A stretch of DNA of 64,000 nucleotides from CAVYXK01 sp963772445 (GTDB lineage: Bacteria > Pseudomonadota > Alphaproteobacteria > Acetobacterales > Acetobacteraceae), in NCBI GenBank assembly GCA_963772445.1, contig CAVYXK010000017.1, forward strand, positions 248,001 to 312,000, in the 5' to 3' direction. Under the pieces are notes generated by a model. That model saw only the letters and a list, made by a program, of their open reading frames with translations. It did no database searches and was not told the DNA's origin. The position numbers and the translations under genes are program-made. Within the stretch, counting starts at the first letter, position 1; each line of letters opens with the position of its first letter. Positions 35,361 through 43,509 of the stretch are shown here, in pieces.

Positions 35361-37780
35361 TTGCCCCGACGCGGGGCGGTACAATTCAAGCTCACTGTGG
35401 TCGTCCCGCCCGACATCGATGGTCTGCCACCGGCCGAGCTGAAGCAGCTGGTAGTGAAGCTGCTGGAGGAGAATGCCGAGCAGAGACGCGTGATAGCGGA
35501 GCTGCGCGACGAAGTTGCGCGGCTCAAGGGCCTGAAGGGCCGGCCGCCGATCAAACCGAGCGGTATGGAGAACGCCACCGCGCCGAAACCAGGCGGGAAA
35601 CGCGCCCGTCGCCGCGGCCGCGGCAAGGCAACGCCACGGGTCAACGTCGAGGAGCAGATCCTCAAGGCGGAAGTTCCAGCCGGCTCGCGATTTAAGGGCT
35701 ACGAAGACTTCCTGGTGCAGGACCTCGAGCTGCGGGTGCGGGTGATCCGCTACCGCCGCGAGCGCTGGGTCACTCCGGATGGGCGGACGGTGATCGCCCC
35801 ATTGCCGCCCGGTGTGAGGGGGCACGTCGGGCCGGAGTTGCGCCGCTTCGTGCTGGCCCAGTACCACCAGGGACAAGTCACGGTACCGCGTTTGCTCGCG
35901 CTGCTGCAGGCGATCGGCGTCGGCATCTCGAAGCGACAGCTTGTGCGACTGTTGATCGACGGGCGGGAGGAGTTCCTGGCAGAAGCGCGCGATGTGCTAC
36001 GCGCCGGGCTCAAGACGGCGAGCTGGATCACGGTGGATGACACCGGGGCGCGGCATAAAGGCGCCAACGGGGTGTGCACGCAGATCGGCAACGACAACTT
36101 CGCCTGGTTCGGCACGACGGGGAGCAAGAGCCGACTGAACTTTCTCGATCTGCTGCGCGCCGGCCACACCGATTACGTGATCAATGACGCGGCGTTGAGC
36201 TACATGCGTGAACGGGCACTGTCCGGGTCTGTCATCGCTCGCCTGGCGGAGCACCCGGACAAGCAGTTCGCCGACACGGCGGCCTGGCAGGCACATCTCG
36301 AGCGACTTGGCATCACCGAGCTGAGGGTGACCCCCGACCCGGTGCAGATTGCCACTGAGGGCGCGCTGTGGGGCAGCATCCACTCGCATGAATTTCTGCG
36401 CGAGGCAGTGGTCGTCAGCGATGATGCCGGCCAGTTCGATGTTGGTCGGCACGCGCTCTGCCGAGTAGGTGGGGATGTTACCACCCCCACCCCTCACAGA
36501 CCCGGACGAGCAGGTTTCCCGCATCCGGTTCTTCACGAGAGAGTTTCGCCAGCGGCCGTGTAGCGATGAACGCTACCTCGCGCCGCCGCCTCGCCAAGTC
36601 GGCTATCCGTCGTCCTTGTGTGGACAGGTTTGCGGGGTTCAGTGTCCCCTCCCGTGTTTCCGGCCAACGGTTCTCTCTCCGTGGCGCCTCCCTTCCCTCC
36701 ATCGGGTCCCGGTGAGTCCCGGTTCCCCGACTTCACGAGGTACTATGAAGGCGCTACGACTTCCTGCGCGTGCATTCCCGGTCCCTTATGGATTCGGTTC
36801 CGGGCTCCACATGCTCCCCCGTCTTCGTGTTCGCCGAAGCGCTCCCGGCGCGGCAGGGGGCCGCCTCCGGACCTGGGCTCTTTGGTCAGCCGGTATGCCC
36901 CTCTCCGGCAGTTTGCACATGGGCACGCACGGGATCTCTCAGGTTTCCTGGCGTTCCCTCCCGTACCTCTGCCCGGCTCTCAGACCCCGGCCGGATCGGC
37001 AGGACCTCGCCATTTGCAGTCCTGTCGATGCTGCCCCCGGACCCAACACGCCGAAGGCTCCAGCACGAACATGATGTCGGGGCTCAACCCCGGGCTTCGG
37101 TACCTGCTGCCTACGCTTCACGAGCGGCGTCGCCGTCACCCGTGCAAGGCTCGCTTCCGGCCGGCGGGCTGCGCCTTTACCGGGAGGGAGTTGAACCCTC
37201 TGGACCGCATCGAAAGGTTTCAGGCTACATCCGTCCTCCTTTCCAGGACTTTCCTGACGCAAGCTGGGTGCATGCCGAGCGGCTGGTGCACAAGCTTGAC
37301 ACCTTCACCGAGCCGCAACGTGTCGCGCAGCGGCGCGTCCGCTCGCTGATCTGGCGGTTCTACGCCGACCTGAAGGCGTATCGAACCAACCCGACAACGC
37401 GTCGCCGCGGCCAGTTGCGCGCCCGCTTCGACCGCATCTTCCGCCGGCACACTGGGTTCGCCACCCTCGATCGGCTGCTCGCCCGGCTGCACGCCAACAA
37501 GGCTGAACTGTTGGCTGTGCTCGATCATCCGGACATCCCGTTGCACACCAACGGCTCGGAAAACGACATCCGCTGCCAGGTGACGAAGCGAAAGGTCAGC
37601 GGCGGCACGCGCAGCGATCTCGGGCGCGACTGTCGCGATGCCTTTCTCAGCTTGGCCAAAACCTGCGCCAAGTTGAGTGTGGCGTTCTGGGATTACCTCG
37701 GCAGCAGGCTTGGCGTCGCCGGACAATCGACCGTGCCGCCGCTGCCGGAACTCATCCGCTGCCGCGGACAGCCAGCGTAG
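35361..37780 (+). pseudogene. IS66-family transposase, split by antisense intron
   Basis: The first part (from MPRRGAVQFKLTVVVPPDID) has a leucine-zipper segment ELKQLVVKLLEENAEQRRVI, a basic linker and the catalytic ITVDDTGARHKG; it ends at HALC. After the intron the protein resumes as WVHAERLVHKLDTFTEPQRV, and HTNGSENDIRCQVTKRKVSG supplies the last acidic residue. Removing 803 bases joins HALC to WVHAERL in frame, giving 538 residues. Because the intron lies in reverse it cannot be spliced from this mRNA, so the transposase is inactive. Confidence 0.85.
36460..37262 (-). mobile_element. ORF-less group II intron, antisense in the IS66 transposase
   Basis: On the minus strand a domain V hairpin begins GAACCGGATGCGGGAAACC (plus positions 36499-36531), followed by a domain VI stem GGGGTGGGGGTGG and the end CTACTCGG. 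Exon repair defines the length as 803 bp to within two bases of sliding. The best placement gives 5' UUGCG instead of the usual GUGYG, and 3' ...GGC instead of AY, so both ends are unusual. No reverse transcriptase frame occurs inside. It would need a helper protein for mobility. Confidence 0.75.
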
Positions 37781-37811
37781 CCGCCGCTGCCCGCAATTTT
37801 GCTCCTCTTAC

Positions 37812-37819
37812 AGGATCCA
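37812..37819. repeat. Right target duplication of the IS66-type element
   Basis: Second copy of AGGATCCA, directly after the terminal CCTCTTAC. The next gene's ATG is only four bases further on (37823), so its original ribosome site now lies partly in the element end. Confidence 0.92.
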
Positions 37820-37822
37820 TCC

Positions 37823-38467
37823 ATGTCCTATATCAACCTCTCGGTGGCAACCAAGGCCGACCGGGCGAATAAGATCATCTCCGATCTCGGCAGCGGCGGC
37901 TATGCCATGTTCTATTCTAACTCGTATCCGCCCGGCCCTGACGTTCTGGTGCTGTCCGGCAACCTGCTGGCCGCGCTGCCGCTGTCCAGCACCGCCGGCA
38001 GCATCGTGTATTCTGTGCAGGGCGCGTCGGTTTATGCCGGCGGATCGGGTGGCACGAACGGGACGCAGACCGTCACCGGCACCACAGGCACCGGGACCAA
38101 GTTCCAGGCCAGCGTGACCGTATCAGGCGGTGCGATTACCGCGGTGAACTCGATCAGTGTGGCGGGTGCCTATACGGCGCTGCCCTCCGTGTTGAATGAT
38201 GAACCCGTCACCGGTGCGAGCCTGTCCGGCGCGGCGCTGTCGCTGGCGATGACTGCGGGCGTCAGCTTCAACGCGATTACGACCGAGAACGCCAGTGCCA
38301 CTGGCACTGTGGGGTTCTGCCGATTGGCGGCAAACAACACAGCCGGGGGAGCCGGGATCGTCGATCTCGACGTTGGGATCTCGGGGACCAGCGTGATCGT
38401 CAACACTACGTCGTTCGCCAGTGGGGGGCCAATCGTGGTGTCGAGCGCAGCGATTACCGAAGCCTGA
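37823..38467 (+). CDS. Phage fibre-associated protein
   Basis: 214 residues from ATG 37823 (MSYINLSVATKADRANKIIS). A Gly/Thr/Ser-rich beta region (GGTNGTQTVTGTTGTGTKFQ, VSGGAITAVNSISVAGAYTA) suggests a shaft or adaptor in the fibre complex. The short segment VNSISVAGAYTALPS is a pattern I associate with phage receptor-binding accessory proteins. No enzyme motif. Insertion of the IS66-type element just upstream probably altered its expression. Confidence 0.6.
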   Translation: MSYINLSVATKADRANKIISDLGSGGYAMFYSNSYPPGPDVLVLSGNLLAALPLSSTAGSIVYSVQGASVYAGGSGGTNGTQTVTGTTGTGTKFQASVTVSGGAITAVNSISVAGAYTALPSVLNDEPVTGASLSGAALSLAMTAGVSFNAITTENASATGTVGFCRLAANNTAGGAGIVDLDVGISGTSVIVNTTSFASGGPIVVSSAAITEA

Positions 38468-38507
38468 GCGGACGATCCACCAGAGTCTCGGCGGTGCGGG
38501 ACAGGTT

Positions 38508-40070
38508 GTGACTGTTGTTCTGCTTACCACCGCCGGGAGCGGCACGTGGAACCCTCCTACAAGCGGCGCGACCGCGTGTCCTACCGGCACCGTCCTGACG
38601 ATTGAGTGCTGGGGTGGCGGCGGCGGCGGTCTGACAACCGGTGGCACTGGAAGTGGCGGCGGCGGCGGCGCTTACGCGCGAGCTTCTTATACGGTGGCGT
38701 CTACAGACGTTACAAACGGCATCTCTTACTATATCGGGGCCGGAGGCGCCGCTAGCGGTTCCGGTGGCGGACCGCTGGCAGCAGGCGCTGGTGGCAGCAC
38801 GTGGTGGAAATCATCTTCGACGATACTGGCAACCGGAGGCGCCGCCGGCGCGGGTAGCGGCACGGCTGCTGGCGGCGCCGCTGGCTCATGCATCGGCACT
38901 ACTGCCTATTCCGGCGGCTCGAGCGCGGCGGGTTCCTATCCTGGCGGTGGTGGTGCGGCGGGTCCTGATGGGAATGGGAACGCGTCATCCGGCCACACCG
39001 GAGGTCCTGGCGACGCTGGCGATGGGGGCGCCAGCGGAACGTATCCTGGGGGAAACGGCGGTAACGCCGCCGGTTCCAGTGGCGGTAGTGCCGGCGGCGG
39101 TGGGGGTGGCGCCGGCAGTACCAGTGTTGCCGCGGGTGCTGGCGGATCGCCTGGCGGTGGTGGTGGCTGCGGGACAAATGCCAAAGGTGGAGGCGCCGGA
39201 GCCTCCGGCCAGATCCGGATCACCTATACTGCATCGAGCGGCGAGACCGCGAACATCGCCACTACAGCCCGGATGCCGGGCGTGTCTTTCCGGGTGGCAG
39301 CGGGCGAGCCCACAAGCGCAACGGCCAGCGTCCGACGCCCGACTGGTGTGGTTGTCGCGGCGGCAGGCGAGACTGCAGGCGTCGCGGCCGTGGCTCTGCG
39401 GCCCGCTTCAGCAGGCACAACGGAGATCGGCCAAGCAGCGATCATAGCAGCTACTGCTTCTAGGCCTCAGGGGACGGCGAGCACGAGGGCCGGCGAGACC
39501 ACACATGCGGCGGCCACAGTGCCCAGCGCCAGCGCAGTTGCTCATGCACTCCGGGGCGAGGCGGCGACGATTACGACTGCCGCGGACCGACCGTCTGCCG
39601 TTGTTGGTGCCAGGACCGGAAGCGCAGTTCGTGGGAGCATCAGCACGAGCACACTGCGCCCGCAAGCATACATCGCCGGCGCGGGAGGTGATACTGTTGG
39701 TGTCGTCGCCATTGTAAGACGTCCATCTCTCTCGGGGCGCGTGGGAGTAGGCGCGGTGGCGGCGATCGCCGGCCTTGCTCCGCATTCTTTAGCAGGCAAC
39801 ATCGCGGCAATCGGTGAGTCCGGCCGGCTCGTCACTTCCACGTCGCGTCCGATTGCCAGTTTCAGCTCCGCCGCGTGCCGAGCCGATATCATGGCGACTA
39901 TCACGGCGACGCTGCTGCAACCGGGCGCGACGGTGACGCTCATGCCGATTGTTGCACTTGCGCCCGATCAAACGCTGGCAGCGCTTCGAGGCTCGCGATG
40001 GCTTGCTGCGGCAGCGTCCACGCGCAGTCGCCCGGCGCCGGCTGATATCAGGAGCCGTCGATGCCAGTAA
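38508..40070 (+). CDS. Glycine-rich fibre protein with C-terminal repeats
   Basis: GTG 38508 (VTVVLLTTAGSGTWNPP) is preferred to an in-frame start at 38421, which lies within the preceding gene. Residues about 30-240 are strongly glycine-rich (WGGGGGGLTTGGTGSGGGGG), like the tip domain of the fibre at 30054. The C-terminal half has imperfect repeats of roughly 28-30 residues with the core RPxG followed by AGET (for example RRPTGVVVAAAGETAGVAAV). The last 30 residues are basic and less regular. Likely a host-recognition protein. Confidence 0.6.
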   Translation: MTVVLLTTAGSGTWNPPTSGATACPTGTVLTIECWGGGGGGLTTGGTGSGGGGGAYARASYTVASTDVTNGISYYIGAGGAASGSGGGPLAAGAGGSTWWKSSSTILATGGAAGAGSGTAAGGAAGSCIGTTAYSGGSSAAGSYPGGGGAAGPDGNGNASSGHTGGPGDAGDGGASGTYPGGNGGNAAGSSGGSAGGGGGGAGSTSVAAGAGGSPGGGGGCGTNAKGGGAGASGQIRITYTASSGETANIATTARMPGVSFRVAAGEPTSATASVRRPTGVVVAAAGETAGVAAVALRPASAGTTEIGQAAIIAATASRPQGTASTRAGETTHAAATVPSASAVAHALRGEAATITTAADRPSAVVGARTGSAVRGSISTSTLRPQAYIAGAGGDTVGVVAIVRRPSLSGRVGVGAVAAIAGLAPHSLAGNIAAIGESGRLVTSTSRPIASFSSAACRADIMATITATLLQPGATVTLMPIVALAPDQTLAALRGSRWLAAAASTRSRPAPADIRSRRCQ

Positions 40071-40378
40071 CAGCCCGGTACACGCCAATTGCGCCGGGAG
40101 ATACCAATGAGACGCTGGCGTTCGACTTCTCTCCCATTCTGTTGACAAACGAGACGGTGACGGGTGGGGGATTGACGATCGCAACCAATACGTCTTCCCC
40201 TGTGGCCTCAACAGCTTTGACAGTAAATTACGTTGTTGTCTCTGGCACTGCCCTGGTGGCGAGCGTGACAGCGGCGGGAAATGGCAGCGGCGACCACATC
40301 CTGACCTTCACCGCGGCGACAACGTCGCGGCCGAGCCTGTCGCGCACCGCGCTGATCTTCGTCGGACCGACGTCATGA
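40061..40378 (+). CDS. Phage protein, 105 residues, fibre adaptor type
   Basis: ATG 40061 overlaps the preceding gene by ten bases. A small all-beta protein (DTNETLAFDFSPILLTNETV, VNYVVVSGTALVASVTAAGN, DHILTFTAATTS) of the kind often found beside fibre genes. No family named. The stop overlaps the following ATG (ATGA at 40375-40378). Confidence 0.55.
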   Translation: MPVTARYTPIAPGDTNETLAFDFSPILLTNETVTGGGLTIATNTSSPVASTALTVNYVVVSGTALVASVTAAGNGSGDHILTFTAATTSRPSLSRTALIFVGPTS

Positions 40379-40671
40379 CCGCCCCTACGCCTAAGGAGAC
40401 GAGGATGGTGGATGGGTTTTCCGCCGATGAAGCGCGCTGGGTGCGCGATAGGCTAAATTGGCTGGGCGATGCCACGGCGCGCAACAGCGAGCGGCAGAGC
40501 GCGCATGAAGCGACGTGCGCCGAGCGATATGGCGCAATCGTCGCTGGACAGAACCGATTGCAGTCGCTCATCAAATGGACCATCGGCTCGGTGATCCTGC
40601 TGATGCTAGTCGAGCTCGGGCGGGCCAGCTTGCCTGACGTGCTGCGCATGCTTGTGAGCGTCGTGCGCTGA
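40375..40671 (+). CDS. Small membrane protein, holin or spanin candidate
   Basis: 98 residues. A soluble helical N-terminus (DEARWVRDRLNWLGDATARN) is followed by one membrane segment near the C-terminus (WTIGSVILLMLVELGRASL). One-span proteins of this size in a late operon are often lysis proteins. No sequence family recognised, so the role is inferred from position and topology. Confidence 0.5.
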   Translation: MTAPTPKETRMVDGFSADEARWVRDRLNWLGDATARNSERQSAHEATCAERYGAIVAGQNRLQSLIKWTIGSVILLMLVELGRASLPDVLRMLVSVVR

Positions 40672-40725
40672 GTTCCGGGCTTCGTGGTTCCAGGCGTCTC
40701 CGTCTTCCTGCCTTAGAGGTTACCG

Positions 40726-41639
40726 ATGCAATCCCTGCATGTTGTCACCGCGATCGCCAACCCAATCCGGTGGGAGAGCCGGTTGCGTTTGTATCGCGAC
40801 TTCGAGCAGCACATGCTCGACAGCGGGGCGCGGCTGACCGTCGTCGAATGTGCCTATGGCGAACGTCCGTTCGAGTTGGCCGGCAATCCGCACGTGCGGC
40901 ATGTGCCGGTGCGCGCCAAGACGCTGGTGTGGAACAAGGAGAACCTGCTCAACCTCGGCATTGCGCGGCTGCCGGACGACTGGAAGTATGTCGCCTGGAT
41001 CGATGCCGACGTGGCGTTCCGCAAAACCGGCTGGGCCAGCGAGACCGTGCACGCGCTGCAGCAATACGACGTGGTCCAGCCGTGGTCGGATTGTTACGAC
41101 CTAGGGCCGGACGGCGATCATCTGACGGTGCATCGGTCATTCTGCAGGCTCGTACACGACGGCAAACCGGTCGTGCCGAGTGGGGCTGCCGCCTACCAAT
41201 TCGCCCATCCAGGCTACGCTTGGGCGGCGACGCGGCGGACGCTGACCTTGCTGGGCGGGCTGGTCGATACCGCGGCGTTGGGAGCTGGTGATCACCACAT
41301 GGCACTAGCGCTGATCGGGCGCGTGCGAGAGAGCGTGCCGGGCGGTATCTCGGCGGCATATCTGCGCCCGCTGCTGCGATGGCAGGACCGCGCTACGCTG
41401 CATATTGCGCAGAACATCGGCTATGTGACCGGCACCATCGAGCATGCCTGGCACGGGTCCAAGGATAAGCGCGCCTATGTCGATCGATGGGCGATCCTGA
41501 CCCGCCATGGCTTTGATCCGACACTGACCTAGTTCGCAACACATGGGGCGTGTTCGAACTCGCCGGAAATAAACCTGAGCTGCGATCGGACATCGACCGA
41601 TATTTCCGCGCACGAGACGAAGACTCCAACACCATCTGA
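40726..41639 (+). pseudogene. Phage glycosyltransferase-like protein, frame broken near 41525
   Basis: ATG 40726 begins MQSLHVVTAIANPIRWESRL, a GT-A-like start, and WIDADVAFRKTGW supplies the DxD metal site. The first frame stops at 41530-41532. One frame back the sequence continues as DLVRNTWGVFELAGNKPELR to ARDEDSNTI and stops at 41639, a natural C-terminus, so one base has probably been lost at about 41520-41527. The repaired protein is near 304 residues. Possible roles are modification of host surface sugars or of phage structure; nothing here distinguishes these. Confidence 0.7.
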
Positions 41640-41652
41640 CAAAGGGCGATCC

Positions 41653-41874
41653 ATGAACTCCAATCAGCGCGGCGCGGTGGCAACCGGCGCGGCATCCTCC
41701 GGCGTGGCCGGGGCAGTAGTTGTTATCCTTACCTGGACGCTCGGCCTGCTGCATGTCGAGGTACCTGCCGAGGTTGCTGCGGCATTACTCGTAGTGCTCT
41801 CGCCGGTGTTGCATTTCTCCTTGGTACGGCTCGGCATCGAGCCTGTGGCTGCTGGCGCGGAGGAGCCGAAGTAA
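41653..41874 (+). CDS. Holin-like membrane protein
   Basis: 73 residues, ATG 41653. Two hydrophobic segments (SSGVAGAVVVILTWTLGLL and AAALLVVLSPVLHFSLVRL) with short charged ends fit a small holin, which would permeabilise the inner membrane at lysis. It lies before a lipoprotein frame and a peptidase gene, as in a lysis cassette. Assigned by topology and position only. Confidence 0.6.
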   Translation: MNSNQRGAVATGAASSGVAGAVVVILTWTLGLLHVEVPAEVAAALLVVLSPVLHFSLVRLGIEPVAAGAEEPK

Positions 41875-42329
41875 ATCGCCGTCATTTTCTGACCGGCACC
41901 GGCGCGCTGCTCGTCGTAACACTCAATGGGTGCGCCGGGTCGTCGGATGTTCCGGTGAGCGTGGTGAGCGATGCCGGGCTGATCGCTGCCGGCCTTGCGG
42001 GGGCGTTCAAGGACGTTTCTGCGGTGCCAGGCGCCGTGGTGGCGGCGTTGACTGACCTGGCGAGTGCTGCGGAGGCGTTGGCCGATGCAGACACGATCGC
42101 ATTTGCTCAACCGATGGTACTGCGAATTGAGGCGGACATGAATGCGCTGGTAGCCGCAGTTGGGGCGTTGCCTCTGCCGGCCAATGCGGCGTCGGCAATA
42201 CAGGCGGCACAGGTGCTGCTGACGGTGATCGAGGCCGGGGTCAACCTACTGGTGACGGCAAGCGCTGCGCCAGGGGCCATGACGCCCCAGCAGGCGCGGC
42301 TGGTGCTAGCTGCGGCGGCGGCGCGCTGA
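41871..42329 (+). pseudogene. Small lipoprotein whose start codon appears lost
   Basis: The frame contains a clear export signal: NRRHFLTGTGALLVV followed by TLNGC, a lipobox, then an Ala-rich helical domain to 42329. The twin Arg and FL resemble a Tat signal. No ATG, GTG or TTG precedes it; the codon where a start is expected is GTA at 41871-41873, overlapping the previous TAA. A GTG overlapping TGA is the usual style of this operon, so one G-to-A change would explain both. The next start, GTG 41955, would remove the signal. Candidate outer-membrane spanin or lysis accessory. Confidence 0.55.
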
Positions 42330-42330
42330 C

Positions 42331-42516
42331 ATGCCCCCGCTTACCGCTAAGCCGCTACAAGAGCCGGCTTACGCACAGCGGCGGGCGCTGGAGCGCGTAG
42401 GTAGGGCCGCGGCCGATTGGCACCGAGCCGTCTCGCAGGCCAAGGCGGTTGGCTGCCCGGACAATTGGATCAGGGCGGCGAGGGCGGGAGATTTAGACGC
42501 CCGGAGGAAGGAATGA
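42331..42516 (+). CDS. Small phage protein, 61 residues
   Basis: ATG 42331 directly after the lipoprotein stop. A basic, helical protein (LQEPAYAQRRALERVGRAAA, WIRAARAGDLDARRKE). Its stop overlaps the peptidase start (ATGA at 42513-42516). Family not recognised. Confidence 0.5.
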   Translation: MPPLTAKPLQEPAYAQRRALERVGRAAADWHRAVSQAKAVGCPDNWIRAARAGDLDARRKE

Positions 42517-43253
42517 GCCGAAAGCTCGGGCGCCTGCCGCACGATCGGGCTCTGTTCGCGCGGCTGCCGAAGGCTGCGCCCCACCTCGCCATGCTGGAGG
42601 ATGGGCCGGCTGTCGTGGACTGGAGCCGGGGCGTGGCTCTGGGGAGCTGGGGCATGTGCGGCAACGACGTTCTCGGCGATTGCACTTGCGCCGCCGTCGC
42701 GCATGCGATCGTACTGTGGGAGAGCTACTGCCCGCCGGCTACCTTTCTAACCGATCAGGAGGTGGTAACGCTGTACAGCGCGGTCTCTGGTTACGCGTCG
42801 GGGCGGCCGGAGACCGATCAGGGCGCGCGCTGCGCCGATGTGCTGCAGCACTGGACGAGGCAAGGCGTGGCATGCGCCGGGAGCATCGATTTGTTGTCAG
42901 CATATACGACGATCGAACCGAGCAACCATGCGCATGTGCGGGCTGCGCTGTGGGCGATGGGGGCAGTCTATGCTGGCGTTCTGCTGCATGAGGCCCAGGA
43001 AAGTGAAGCCGTGTGGTCCGACCTGACGAGCCCGGTCCTCGGTGGCCACTGTGTGCTGCTGGTCGGAGCCGATAATGACGGCCTGATCTGTGTCACCTGG
43101 GGCGAACTGCGCCGTATGAGCTGGGCTTGGTGGGATGTCTGCGCGGAGGAGGCCTATGCCCTGCTGTCGCTGTGCTGGGTGCAGGCGGGACGCGCGCCGC
43201 AAGGGTTCCTAGTGACCGCGCTGCAGGCGGAGATGCGGGCGGTGGCCGTCTGA
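42513..43253 (+). CDS. Papain-like cysteine peptidase, lysis or injection candidate
   Basis: 246 residues from ATG 42513, with the excellent ribosome site GGAGGAAG just before it. The catalytic Cys lies in NDVLGDCTCAAVAHAI and the His in LGGHCVLLVGAD, followed by WGELRRMSWAWWD, the order of C1A-like peptidases. There is no signal peptide. Placed behind a holin-like gene it could act as an endolysin that cuts peptide cross-links, but a role in maturation or host takeover is equally possible. Confidence 0.65.
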   Translation: MSRKLGRLPHDRALFARLPKAAPHLAMLEDGPAVVDWSRGVALGSWGMCGNDVLGDCTCAAVAHAIVLWESYCPPATFLTDQEVVTLYSAVSGYASGRPETDQGARCADVLQHWTRQGVACAGSIDLLSAYTTIEPSNHAHVRAALWAMGAVYAGVLLHEAQESEAVWSDLTSPVLGGHCVLLVGADNDGLICVTWGELRRMSWAWWDVCAEEAYALLSLCWVQAGRAPQGFLVTALQAEMRAVAV

Positions 43254-43297
43254 TCGGCTCTCGACGTGGCGGATGCCACGCGAAGCATGGCGCGAGT

Positions 43298-43332
43298 AGG
43301 GACCGGCGCGCCACGACGTATTCTGGTCCCTA
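43298..43332 (+). other. Inverted repeat upstream of the small peptide
   Basis: TAGGGACC and GGTCCCTA form an 8-bp stem around a loop of about 20 bases, ending roughly 30 bases before the peptide start at 43361. There is no T-run, so it is not a simple terminator; it may be part of a structured leader or an operator. Confidence 0.4.
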
Positions 43333-43360
43333 ATGTCAAAGTCTGATAGGAGGCGACAGC

Positions 43361-43429
43361 ATGAAGACCACACGGAAGATCGGTGATGGCATGCGCAAGA
43401 TCGGCGACGGCATGCGCCGCATCGGCTGA
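43361..43429 (+). CDS. 22-residue repeat peptide, possible leader peptide
   Basis: ATG 43361 is preceded by AGGAGG at a good distance (43349-43354). The peptide starts MKTTR and then consists of three IGDGMRK-like units (KIGDGMR, KIGDGMR, RIG) ending at TGA 43427-43429. It is strongly basic with regular Met and Arg. A small hairpin (CAAGC-GCTTG) and then a strong terminator follow within 25 bases, and the next gene begins 17 bases after the terminator. This layout is that of an attenuator leader peptide, or the peptide is itself functional. No family known to me. Confidence 0.55.
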   Translation: MKTTRKIGDGMRKIGDGMRRIG

Positions 43430-43453
43430 CCTTCAGCAAGCCATCTGCTTGAG

Positions 43454-43493
43454 AGACCCGCGCTCGGCCGTTGGCCGGCGCGGGTCTTTTTTT
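43454..43493 (+). terminator. Strong intrinsic terminator ending the late operon
   Basis: AGACCCGCGC pairs perfectly with GCGCGGGTCT (43454-43463 and 43478-43487), with inner GGCC pairing, followed by seven T. This is the best terminator in the window and marks the end of the structural and lysis block. Confidence 0.92.
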
Positions 43494-43509
43494 GTTTTCG
43501 GAGTATCGG

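Larger units (their letters stand above)
35321..37811. mobile_element. IS66-family element, single ORF, interrupted by a group II intron
   Basis: Ends are imperfect inverted repeats beginning GTAAGAGG and ending CCTCTTAC, with matching CAAAATT and CCGGGC-type segments inside; the GTAA start is usual for IS66. The length is 2491 bp including an 803-bp antisense intron, so about 1688 bp originally. Only one gene is present, as in the ISBst12 subgroup that lacks tnpA and tnpB. It lies cleanly between two fibre genes. Confidence 0.88.

Noticed and set aside
36469..37349. Plus-strand frames of 200 and 243 residues within the IS66 transposase gap
   Set aside because: They lie in the structured antisense intron and read Pro/Ser/Arg-rich without any domain.
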